From: CAVPXC01 sp963709505 | GTDB lineage: Bacteria > Chloroflexota > Anaerolineae > JAAEKA01 | NCBI GenBank assembly: GCA_963709505.1 | Contig: CAVPXC010000022.1 | Coordinates: 114,022-178,021 of the forward strand | Reading direction: 5' to 3' | DNA length: 64,000 nucleotides | Shown: positions 55,231 through 64,000 of the stretch, piece after piece | Layout of the letters: each line of letters opens with the position of its first letter | How positions within the stretch are numbered: position 1 is the stretch's first letter | Notes under the pieces: generated by a model | The model's input: the letters and a program-made list of their open reading frames with translations, nothing else | The model's database searches: none | What the model was told of the DNA's origin: nothing | Program-made: the position numbers and the translations under genes

Positions 55231-55253
55231 CTTTTGATCCAGACGAGACGAAG

Positions 55254-55306
55254 AACAAAACACGGCTGGACGCGGCCAAAGAGCCGGCGTTCAGCCGTGT
55301 TTTGTT
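55254..55306. terminator. bidirectional terminator
   Basis: AACAAAACACGGCTG (55254-55268) pairs with 55292-55306. A/T-rich ends on both sides serve the convergent protease and mcmA2 transcripts. Confidence 0.85.
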
Positions 55307-55339
55307 TTGAACGATGCAGAGGCTATAGGTTGCCAGGGC

Positions 55340-55750
55340 TCAGGCCATGACCCTCGCTGCGGCACTTTTCGTGATGAAGGCGGCAATATCCTGGGTGCTG
55401 GTTCCGGGGCCAAAGACAGCCGAGATGCCGGCCTGGCGCAACGGCTCGATGTCCTCGTCCGGGACGATCCCGCCGACGAGCACCATCACATCGTCCAAAC
55501 CTTCCTGGCGCAGCAATTCGACCACGCGTGGGCAGAGGGCCATATGCGCGCCAGAGAGGATACTCAAACCGACGACGTCCACGTCTTCCTGCAGCGCTGC
55601 CTCGGCGATCATCTCCGGTGTTTGGCGAATGCCCGTGTAAATGACCTCAAAACCTGCATCGCGCAGCGTGCGGGCCACCACCTTGGCGCCGCGATCGTGG
55701 CCATCCAGGCCGGGTTTAGCAACCAGAACACGTATCTTGCGTTCCGACAT
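55340..55750 (-). CDS. mcmA2: methylmalonyl-CoA mutase B12-binding subunit
   Basis: The C-terminal cobalamin-binding domain as a separate protein. The base-off motif DxHxxG is in LVAKPGLDGHDRGAKVVART; LSILSGAHMALCPRVVELL and VLVGGIVPDEDIEPLRQAG bind the nucleotide tail. Start ATG 55750 (SERKIRVLVAKPG follows). The large subunit is encoded 0.8 kb upstream on the same strand, with a toxin-antitoxin pair inserted between them. Together they isomerise methylmalonyl-CoA and succinyl-CoA. Confidence 0.95.
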   Translation of the reverse strand: MSERKIRVLVAKPGLDGHDRGAKVVARTLRDAGFEVIYTGIRQTPEMIAEAALQEDVDVVGLSILSGAHMALCPRVVELLRQEGLDDVMVLVGGIVPDEDIEPLRQAGISAVFGPGTSTQDIAAFITKSAAARVMA

Positions 55751-55790
55751 AGGTGCCTGCTCCTTTTGCGTAAGTGCGATTGTGCACAAT

Positions 55791-56207
55791 TTACCCTAGA
55801 TAGGGCAAGATGTCAAAACCGAATTGCCGGAAATGCTTGTCAAAGCAAAACGCCTGGTCAATGCCCATGGATTCCATAACGGCGAAGCTCGTACAGTCAA
55901 CATAGCCAAAATCCTTGTCGTCATAACGGGCAAAGATTTCCCAGGCACGCTCTTCATGCGCGGCGCCAACGCGCATGACCGTAACCTGCCTGCTGTTTCG
56001 TAGCCGCGTCCCAAAGCCCAGTGCGGCAGCGTGGGTGGAACGCCTCCGCAACCACGTCACTGTCTCTGACAAGACCCAATTTGTCGTCAACCAACGATAA
56101 AGAAAGCCTTGAGCTTTCAAAAAGCTCGTTGCTGCCAGATGGTTCTGGTCGTTCGACACCTCCAGAGCGATCCAGGCTCCCGTGTCGATGAATAGCTGTT
56201 TTGTCAC
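55791..56207 (-). CDS. PIN-domain toxin (VapC-type)
   Basis: The protein starts KQLFIDTGAWIALEVSNDQN (first Asp), then TTNWVLSETVTWLRR, and has KDFGYVDCTSFAVMESMGI with the second acidic pair and AFCFDKHFRQFGF. This is the VapC-like layout. It overlaps the ribbon-helix-helix antitoxin by 4 bp. The pair sits between the two mutase subunit genes. Confidence 0.9.
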   Translation of the reverse strand: MTKQLFIDTGAWIALEVSNDQNHLAATSFLKAQGFLYRWLTTNWVLSETVTWLRRRSTHAAALGFGTRLRNSRQVTVMRVGAAHEERAWEIFARYDDKDFGYVDCTSFAVMESMGIDQAFCFDKHFRQFGFDILPYLG

Positions 56208-56518
56208 TCATCCCCCAATTCCGCACGCGCTGAATCAGACAACGGCCCATAAAGGTAATCGTCGTGATTGACTGAGCCGTCGGTTACATCGGCAATCACT
56301 GTATCAGTACCGATACTCCAAACAGAGTCATTTTGCCACACTTCGAGCATTTTCTGGTTACTCTCAACTTCAGCGTCCATCGTTGTGGTCACGAGATATT
56401 GAGCCACAGACTCGCGAATGACCTGCGACATGCTCTTGTCTTCATCCAAAGCGCGTCGCTTCAGTTCGCGATGAAGCTCCCTAGGTAACCGAATGTTGGT
56501 AGTGACGTACTCGATCAT
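56204..56518 (-). CDS. ribbon-helix-helix antitoxin
   Basis: The N-terminal strand and helices EYVTTNIRLPRELHRELKRR, DKSMSQVIRESVAQYLV are a typical CopG/Arc ribbon-helix-helix. The acidic C-terminal part (IADVTDGSVNHDDYLYG) would bind the PIN toxin. It is first in a two-gene operon behind a strong promoter with a palindromic site. Confidence 0.88.
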   Translation of the reverse strand: MIEYVTTNIRLPRELHRELKRRALDEDKSMSQVIRESVAQYLVTTTMDAEVESNQKMLEVWQNDSVWSIGTDTVIADVTDGSVNHDDYLYGPLSDSARAELGDE

Positions 56519-56539
56519 GCTCTATCTCCTGACAAGTCC

Positions 56540-56568
56540 ATTGTACAATAGCACAATGATGCTGTCAA
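56540..56568 (-). promoter_or_regulatory. promoter/operator of the inserted toxin-antitoxin module
   Basis: TTGACA (56568-56563), 17 bp, TACAAT (56545-56540) on the minus strand. ATTGTACAAT and the related ATTGTGC half-site form a likely operator over the -10. The promoter starts 4 bp after the mcmA1 stop codon. Confidence 0.75.
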
Positions 56569-56571
56569 GGC

Positions 56572-58251
<1,680 letters not shown>

Positions 58252-58273
58252 GTTAGAGCCTCCAAAAGGTGTG

Positions 58274-58302
58274 ATTTTCGAAACAACCATGCATGTTGTC
58301 AA
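58274..58302 (-). promoter_or_regulatory. possible mcmA1 promoter
   Basis: A perfect TTGACA (58302-58297) is followed after 17 bp by GAAAAT (58279-58274), a weak -10. The region also has ACATGCATGGT, partly palindromic. Confidence 0.4.
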
Positions 58303-58366
58303 CGGTTTATCCGTGCTTGAGCGATTCTCGTGAAGCTTGGTATGTCTCTGACTTCCTTTCCCACAT

Positions 58367-60514
58367 CTAAGGTGGAGATGCACCGCGCAAGTTTGCCAAC
58401 CGCTGTGTCAATGCAGCTGCATGTTCACCGTCGGGAGCAATCTCCAGATATCGCCGGTAGGCTCCCACAGCACCCGCTATGTCCCCCATCGCCAGCAGAG
58501 AGTCGCCCAGAAGCTCGTAGGTGGACGCATACTCAGGCTGCAAGGTGACTGCGATACGAAAGCTCTCGGCGGCTTTCTGATATTGGCCCTTCTTACCGTA
58601 TGCCAAGCCCAAGAGTCGATGGGCCCAGTAATGATCCGGTACAATACTTTTGCCTCGTTGGAGAGCCGCCACTGCGGTCTCGACCTGATCTGCGGCGATC
58701 AGGCCCTCGCCCAAGCGCACCCATGCCTCCCCATTTGCTGGCCATCGGTCGATGGCTCGTTGATAACCCTCCAGTGCCTCGTCAACCTCCCCTTGTTCTC
58801 GCAAAATCGTAGCCTGCTCCATGAGAGCGCCTGAGGCCAGCTGGTCATCCGGAGCCAGGCTTGCCGCTTTTCCATAAAACACAGCTGCCGCTGAGTCCAT
58901 CCCGGAAAATCGATACTGCCGCGCAAGATGCTCGAGGGCTTGGTAGTTCTCAGGAGATGTCCAGTTCAAGGACTGCAACCGGAGGCTCTGCTGCTCCTGG
59001 CCCGGTCGCCAGTAGTACACAGACATGCCCGGGCCAAAATCAACCCCAATGGCACCACGTTGGTCGATTTCCGATCCAAGCTCGATGCCGGTGACCAAGG
59101 TATAGACCAGAATCCAGGCTGCGTCGTGTGCTTCAGACATCTCTTGGATTTCGGTCAGACTATCTGTGTTCTCTATGCGTTCTATCCAATCGGATGCGTA
59201 GTAGCTCAAATATTGACGTGTCAGCATCTTGGGAACGATCACAACATCATCAGGCTGTGCGTTGGCAGCAATGAAAGCCAAAGCAGCCTTCCAGTCTTCG
59301 CCCACAGTCTCCCGTCGCGAGTTGTAGATCAAGTCAATGGAAGACGAGAGTGACAATACCATGATCAGAACGAGCATCGCCGTTGCCAGACTTGGCAATA
59401 CCTTCTCATGTTGCCGGCCTCTTGCCAAATGGCCCACCAATCGTGCGACCATCATGGCTCCAAGACTGACCAATAACAGATAGAATGGCAATATGAACAG
59501 AAGCTGGCGAGCTGCAAAGAAATAATTGATCCACCGCAACGCGGCTACGATTAACAGAAACGACACCAGCACCATGGCGGTGTTCAGAAGCACACCCAGC
59601 CTCGTTTTACGATACGCAAGACCGCCGATGCAGCCCAGAACTGCCAGACTGCCATACAACCATACAGGCCAATACCGAACACCAGTGAGGGAGTTGGGAA
59701 CCTGCTCTAATACCAAGCTAGCATGGGCGTCTTTCACAAACGCGAACGTGAGTTCAGGATGTGTGCCCACTAGACTCCCGCTCTCTTGAACAACCGCATA
59801 GAAAAACCAGGGCAGGAATGCCAGCGCTGCTACAAGGCAAGTCAGGATATAGCAGCCGATTGTTTTCCACCTGGCGAGTTCTGCTTTCCCTGCCCCGTTA
59901 GCACGCAGAGGGATTTGGGTGGGAAACAGCAAAATCGCCAGAAGGACAACCCCGTGCACCAGCACAACGATCGTGGTGTAGTAATGGCTATAGAGAGAAA
60001 CGATCAGTATCGCCGTGTAGATGATCCAACCAGGCCAGTCTTGCCGACGCAACGCGATAATGAAGGCGATTGTGAGCGCGACAGTGAGACAGGTAAATAG
60101 AGCATAGAAGCGTACTTCCTGAGAATAGCGCAGATGGAGTGGCGCCACTGTCAGGAGCAATGCAGCCAAAATGCTGGTGGGCTTGTCGAACAGCTCTCTC
60201 CCAAGCCGATAGACCAATGCGATGGTCATCGTCCCAAGCATTGCTGCCGGCAAGCGCACGACAAAGTCATTGTGAGCCAGCTGGAAAATCAACCAGGTGA
60301 TAAGATAATCCGCCGGCGCTGCGCCGCTGTGCATACGCGCGCCTGCGATGGCCCAGCGCACTCCGTTGAAGGCGACAGATGCCTGTCCTAGCTCGTCGAA
60401 CCAAAGGCTCACAGCATCTAGCCGGTATAACCGCAAGGCGAAACCCAACAGCAAGATGAAGGCCACGGCTACCTGCTGTGGAATGTGTGGCGATCTCCGG
60501 CCGGCGATTTTCAT
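58367..60514 (-). CDS. membrane glycosyltransferase (PMT/ArnT type) with C-terminal TPRs
   Basis: A 715-residue protein. The N-terminal half has about 10-11 membrane helices, opening VAFILLLGFALRLYRLDAVS and WFDELGQASVAF (acidic DE in the first loop, as in GT-C enzymes), VAPLHLRYSQEVRFYALFTC and YSHYYTTIVVLVHGVVLLA. The C-terminal 200 residues are TPR repeats (ALMEQATILREQGEVDEALE, AHRLLGLAYGKKGQYQKAAE, TYELLGDSLLAMGDIAGAVG). It likely transfers a sugar from a lipid donor outside the membrane; acceptor unknown. Intact. Confidence 0.9.
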   Translation of the reverse strand: MKIAGRRSPHIPQQVAVAFILLLGFALRLYRLDAVSLWFDELGQASVAFNGVRWAIAGARMHSGAAPADYLITWLIFQLAHNDFVVRLPAAMLGTMTIALVYRLGRELFDKPTSILAALLLTVAPLHLRYSQEVRFYALFTCLTVALTIAFIIALRRQDWPGWIIYTAILIVSLYSHYYTTIVVLVHGVVLLAILLFPTQIPLRANGAGKAELARWKTIGCYILTCLVAALAFLPWFFYAVVQESGSLVGTHPELTFAFVKDAHASLVLEQVPNSLTGVRYWPVWLYGSLAVLGCIGGLAYRKTRLGVLLNTAMVLVSFLLIVAALRWINYFFAARQLLFILPFYLLLVSLGAMMVARLVGHLARGRQHEKVLPSLATAMLVLIMVLSLSSSIDLIYNSRRETVGEDWKAALAFIAANAQPDDVVIVPKMLTRQYLSYYASDWIERIENTDSLTEIQEMSEAHDAAWILVYTLVTGIELGSEIDQRGAIGVDFGPGMSVYYWRPGQEQQSLRLQSLNWTSPENYQALEHLARQYRFSGMDSAAAVFYGKAASLAPDDQLASGALMEQATILREQGEVDEALEGYQRAIDRWPANGEAWVRLGEGLIAADQVETAVAALQRGKSIVPDHYWAHRLLGLAYGKKGQYQKAAESFRIAVTLQPEYASTYELLGDSLLAMGDIAGAVGAYRRYLEIAPDGEHAAALTQRLANLRGASPP

Positions 60515-60517
60515 TAT

Positions 60518-61791
60518 TCAGCGTTCCGCGTTCCACGTTCCGCTCAGCGCCGCGTCGACGCATTGTTCCAGGCTGCCATAGCGCATCTTGACCTTGCTGT
60601 GCGCCGGCGCGTAGCAGGCCATTTTGCCGGCGTTGGTGGCCATGGTGGTGATGCCGATCGAGCGCACCGGCGCGACTACGGCGCAGGTGTCGGCCACAAC
60701 CTGGCCGCCGGCGGCTTCGATGGCCTGCACCCAGCCGGCTTCACGGGCGCGGTCCCGTGTAATGCGCGCGGTGGTGACCCACAGCTGGGTCGCCAGGCGC
60801 TGTCCCTGCAGCATGCCGGCGATCTGCTCGATCTCGCTCAGACTGGCGTGCGGGCAGCCGACGGTAACCAGGTCGATCTGGCGCAGGCCGGGGTCGGCGT
60901 CCATGACCTGATAGGCCGGGTCGAGGCTGTCGACGACCAGGCGCCGCGCGTCCGGCTTGATCAGTGCGTCGCCCAAGTCGACGGCCTCCGGCGTGTAGCC
61001 CGCAACGTGAAAAAGGGCCACGGCGCCATAAGCCGCCAGTCCCGCGCCCAGGGTTTTCAGCCGGTCGCCGGCCGCGCCGCCCTGGGTAATGTCCTCCGGC
61101 AGCGGCGGGAGCCACTGCGCCAGATCGGCGAACCAGAGGCAGGCGTTGCCGACCTGCTTGCCGACGACGTAGCTTCAGCGCGCCGAAGTCGGCGATGTCT
61201 CGCACCGGGCAGTGCACCTCGACCACCACGTCGGCTCGGCGCTCGTCGTCCAGATGGTAGCCGTAGCGCGGGGTGCGGCCGACGATGGCCGCGGCCAGCG
61301 CAGACGGTCCACCCTCGCGATTGCTGCGCGCGCCGAGGATGGAGTTGGCGAAGATCACCGCCGAGCTTTCGGCCCAGGCCAGGTGGTCGCCGCGGCTGCG
61401 GAACATAGCCGGGAAACAGGTAGGGTGTGCAACTCATCGTCGGTGTGACGCCCATCTTGACGAACGCGTCGATCGCGCTGAGCTGCGGCTCGGCAAAACT
61501 GGGCTGGATACCCATCTCTTGCCAGCGGTCCAGCTCCATGCCGGCCGGGTTGAGGGTCGTCGGCACGCGCACGGTGGCGCCCTGATCGGCCCACTCGTTC
61601 AAAAACTGCACGCCGGCGTCGCCCAGGTTCTTGTAGCTGACGCCGGCGATCTGCACGTGAGTGACCGGAACCAAATCGGGCGCGCCGTAGATGCGCCCCA
61701 GCGTGGCTACGATTTCCATCGCACGCTGCACGCCGGGGCCGGCGACGCCATCCAACAATGCTTGTTCTTCAGAAGTTAAGCGCAAAGACAA
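60518..61791 (-). CDS. aconitase X catalytic domain protein, two frameshifts
   Basis: A dehydratase of the aconitase X family (COG1679). It has LTSEEQALLDGVAGPGVQRA, VPVTHVQIAGVSYKNLGDAG, TPTMSCTPYLFPG (cluster Cys), then, after a shift near 61410, HLAWAESSAVIFANSILGAR and NREGGPSALAAAIVGRTPRY. A second shift near 61175 leads to VVGKQVGNACLWFADL and the end GCPHASLSEIEQIAGMLQGQ, GITTMATNAGKMACYAPAHS. A separate small subunit, common in this family, is not seen. The start is probably TTG at 61785-61791. Substrate unknown. Confidence 0.82.
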
Positions 61792-61799
61792 ATCTCCCG

Positions 61800-62222
61800 C
61801 TAGTTGGCGTGACCGGAAATACGTGCATACTCTTGTGCCCCTAAATGCTCGCACAAGTAAGTGCGACCATACGCCTCGGTGTTCTCGGTGATTTCCCGGT
61901 CGATCTCGTAGCGGCGCTCGTGGTAGTAGCTCAACCCGTCATAGACTTGTGCAAGGGTCAGTTGTGGCAGCACACGTTCCACCAGCAAATCCGGTGTCTC
62001 TCCCATGCGAAGATAGCTCACAATAATGCTGATAGGGATACCGGTGTCTCTAATGACAGCTCGCGGTCCCGATGTCCTGTCGACGGTCTCAACGTAGGCG
62101 TGCTGAGGCAGAAGATGCTCGCGCAACAGTGTTTCAGCCAGTTGATCTGGCGATTCTGCCTGTTGTGAAGCTCTGCGCCGAAGCAAATGATAGATTGATT
62201 TTGAAAGCTGGATAGTGCCCAT
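61800..62222 (-). CDS. DUF433 protein (VapB-like antitoxin family)
   Basis: The C-terminal block IRDTGIPISIIVSYLRMGET and LVERVLPQLTLAQVYDGLSY is DUF433, an antitoxin-associated helix-turn-helix. The N-terminal part has KSIYHLLRRRASQQAESPDQ. No PIN toxin follows; the aconitase X gene starts about 10 bp downstream. ATG 62222 is favoured over 62255. Confidence 0.75.
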   Translation of the reverse strand: MGTIQLSKSIYHLLRRRASQQAESPDQLAETLLREHLLPQHAYVETVDRTSGPRAVIRDTGIPISIIVSYLRMGETPDLLVERVLPQLTLAQVYDGLSYYHERRYEIDREITENTEAYGRTYLCEHLGAQEYARISGHAN

Positions 62223-62354
62223 GCAATACCACCTCACTCGTCGATATGTTTTCATTCTACCACACAGCCGGGGTCAACACAAGCACGTCAGAGCACAATC
62301 GTTCTGCCAAGACCGGACTTGACTGATTCCAATTCGTAACCGGCCAACCGCAGA

Positions 62355-62683
62355 TCAGTCAGCCTGGTTCGGAGTTCCCGCTCCGACGACATTGCGGCCG
62401 GCCAGCGTAACGGCATGTAGGTAATCGCCACGCAGACCCACTTGGAACACGCCTGGGATCCGCTGCATGGCCTCGAGGGAAGGGATCAAGCGATCGACCA
62501 CCAGGTACCACGCGGGGCCGGGCAGGGTATTACGCTTGAGCGAGGACGGGCTGTCCATGGCAAGGAGGCGTCGGGACCTACCAGCCCGTAGGCCTCGCCA
62601 GGCTCGATGGTCAGTGACAGATCATCGACGGCGGTCAGGGCGCCGAAGTGCTTGCTTAGGCCAGTTGCTTCGAGGAGTGTCAT
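62355..62683 (-). pseudogene. ABC-type ATPase with internal deletion
   Basis: The start LLEATGLSKHFGALTAVDDL and AYGLVGPD ends exactly at Walker A. The next sequence, in another frame, is the C-terminal end of such a protein (LPGPAWYLVVDRLIPSLEAM, GVFQVGLRGDYLHAV). Everything between, including signature and Walker B, is gone. It begins 12 bp after the HlyD fragment. Confidence 0.65.
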
Positions 62684-62696
62684 CGTAGCCTACTGT

Positions 62697-63005
62697 CCGA
62701 ACGTGATATCGGCGGGCATACCCGGCTTGAGTTGCCCTTCGGAATTGTCAACAGCAACTTTGACCGCATACACCACGGCACGCCGCAAGGCAAGTAGACC
62801 GTGACGGTGAGATGCTCCAGCTCGCCCAAAACAAGCAGAACCCCGCCCGGCAGAGCCACCTCACCCGGCTCGATGGCCCTGCTCGAGAACCACGCCGTCG
62901 GCCGGCGCGTGGATCGTCATGCGAGCCAACTGCTCGTCGATGACATCCAGGCCGGCCCGCGCTGCGGCTACCTGGCCGCTTGCGGCATGTGGTAAGCCCA
63001 GTAGC
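62697..63005 (-). pseudogene. HlyD-type membrane-fusion protein fragment
   Basis: Pieces in different frames give a coiled-coil and lipoyl region (ASGQVAAARAGLDVIDEQLA, MTIHAPADGVVLEQG), a beta part (EPGEVALPGGVLLVLGELEH) and the end VDNSEGQLKPGMPADITFGQ. The N-terminus and parts of the middle are missing. It formed an efflux operon with the ABC ATPase remnant. Confidence 0.65.
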
Positions 63006-63090
63006 TAGCGGGCTCGGTCGGAGACCGGCCCGAGCGTAATTCATAGGCCGGCGTCTGCGCCGGGAAATCCCGGAGACGCTTCGGCGGCAC

Positions 63091-63986
63091 TCAGCGTGAC
63101 ACGGAAAGAGCCTCTTCGGCCAGCGCGAAGGCGCCCAGCACGCCCGAGCGGTTGCCCAAGCCTGGCGGAACGATGTATTCGTCGATATGCCGAAGAATGG
63201 CCGGCGACTGCACGTAGTCGTTCAAGAGTGCCAGAACCTCGCTCCGCACGGCCGGGAAGATGATGGGACTGCTCATCACGCCGCCGCCCAGGATAATCCG
63301 TTGAGGCGAGATCGTTACGATGAAGTTCGCCATCGCCATTGCGATATAGTGCGCCTCCAACTGCCAGGCTGGGTGAGCGGCCGGCAGGGTTTCGGCGGGC
63401 TGTCCCCAGCGAGCTCATGGCAGGCCCTGCGGCCAAGCCTTCGAAGCAGTCGCCGTGAAATGGGCACATGCCCTTGAAGGGGTCGGCCTGCCAGTCTGCG
63501 GCAGGCGCATGTGGCCCATCTCCGGATGGAGCAGCCCGTGCATCAGCTTGCCGCCGACCATGCCGCCGCCGCCGATGCCCGTGCCGATGGTAAAGTAGAG
63601 GAAGGTGTCCAGTCCTTGCGCCGCGCCCAGCGATATTCGCCCAGCGCCGCGCCGTTGACGTCGGTGTCGAAGCCCACCGGTAGTCCCAGCGCGCGACCGA
63701 CGGCGCCGGCCAGGTCGGCATTGGTCCACCCGGGCTTGGGTGTGCTGGTGATGAAGCCGAAGGTCGGCGATACCGGGTTCGGATCCACCGGGCCAAAGGC
63801 GGAGATGCCAATAGCCGCCAACTCATTTTGCCTGACTTGTTCTTCGAAAAAGGCGACGGCCCGGCCGATGGTTTCCTCCGGCGTCGTCGTAGGGAAACGG
63901 ATTTCTGAGCGAACATCGTCCGGACCTGTACCTACGGCACAGACGAACTTGGTGCCGCCGGCCTCAATTCCGCCAAGAATGCCCAT
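63091..63986 (-). CDS. ROK-family sugar kinase (fructokinase type), three frameshifts
   Basis: It starts MGILGGIEAGGTKFVCAVGT (phosphate motif), with AIGISAFGPVDPNPVSPTFG. A shift near 63620 leads to FLYFTIGTGIGGGGMVGGKL and LLHPEMGHMRLP (ROK signature). A shift near 63505 leads to GMCPFHGDCFEGLAAGPA, the zinc-binding CxxHxxC region typical of fructokinases. A third, near 63405, leads to the end FIVTISPQRIILGGGVMSSP. The enzyme phosphorylates fructose or a related sugar. ATG 63986 is complete. Confidence 0.85.
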
Positions 63987-64000
63987 CTTACCTCCAGTTC

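Noticed and set aside
60485..61408. 307-codon plus-strand frame
   Set aside because: Antisense of the aconitase X gene; no domain is recognisable.

Overview
This window looks like a chromosomal piece of a high-GC Chloroflexota-type bacterium (Anaerolineae or Caldilineae grade, by inference). The reasons are the mix of a CHAT-NACHT protein, class I (DhnA-type) aldolase, a tungsten aldehyde oxidoreductase cluster, a free-standing GyrA C-terminal domain, methylmalonyl-CoA mutase and aconitase X, plus many intergenic palindromic repeats. No rRNA, tRNA or CRISPR array was seen. At least fifteen otherwise conserved genes carry one to five frame breaks, so part of the apparent decay may be indel error in the assembly.

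Layout. 1-13 kb is an accessory island: a CHAT-NACHT ATPase, phage remnants (zinc ribbon, scaffold-like protein, truncated integrase), tandem orphan HigA antitoxins, vapBC, a broken MmeI-type restriction-modification gene, a MazF-type pair, a BrnT stub, higBA and an XRE repressor. 13-26.8 kb is core metabolism and regulation: a phasin-like protein, fructose-bisphosphate aldolase, a Mut7-C protein, an iron operon (DtxR, DtxR-FeoA fusion, FeoB split in two), a GAF histidine kinase with a double-receiver response regulator, a ugpC-type ABC ATPase and an NAD-dependent epimerase. 27-30.6 kb holds a secreted subtilase with a dockerin and a PrcB-like partner. 30.7-32.5 kb is aspartokinase on the minus strand behind a SAM-I riboswitch. 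32.7-42 kb carries NUDIX, PEP-hydrolase-like, UPF0261, ArsR, acyltransferase, old yellow enzyme, DUF547, DUF427 and HyuA genes.

42.3-48.5 kb is a tungstopterin group: a radical SAM maturase with an AbrB-like N-terminus, a MoaD-like protein, PlsY, PanE and, convergent with them, aldehyde:ferredoxin oxidoreductase behind its own structured leader and terminator; dodecin follows. 48.9-55.2 kb holds an ECF sigma/anti-sigma pair, DDAH, the GyrA-CTD protein and an M36-like protease. 55.3-58.3 kb is methylmalonyl-CoA mutase with a VapBC-type module between its two subunit genes. 58.4-64 kb holds a membrane glycosyltransferase with TPRs, aconitase X, a DUF433 protein, a collapsed HlyD/ABC pair and a ROK sugar kinase.

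The most unusual signal is non-coding. At about nine loci a 7- or 8-bp unit is repeated, then repeated again in inverted orientation, making a long hairpin. The unit sequence differs between loci but the two arms at a locus match. One such hairpin forms the P3 arm of the lysC SAM-I riboswitch. Separate families of longer palindromes (a three-hairpin cloverleaf, a nested 132-bp element, 26-bp repeats inside the split feoB, 56-bp tandem hairpins) add to this. Several promoters (both higA loci, the ECF sigma gene) place the start codon 6-7 nt after the -10 box, suggesting leaderless mRNAs.
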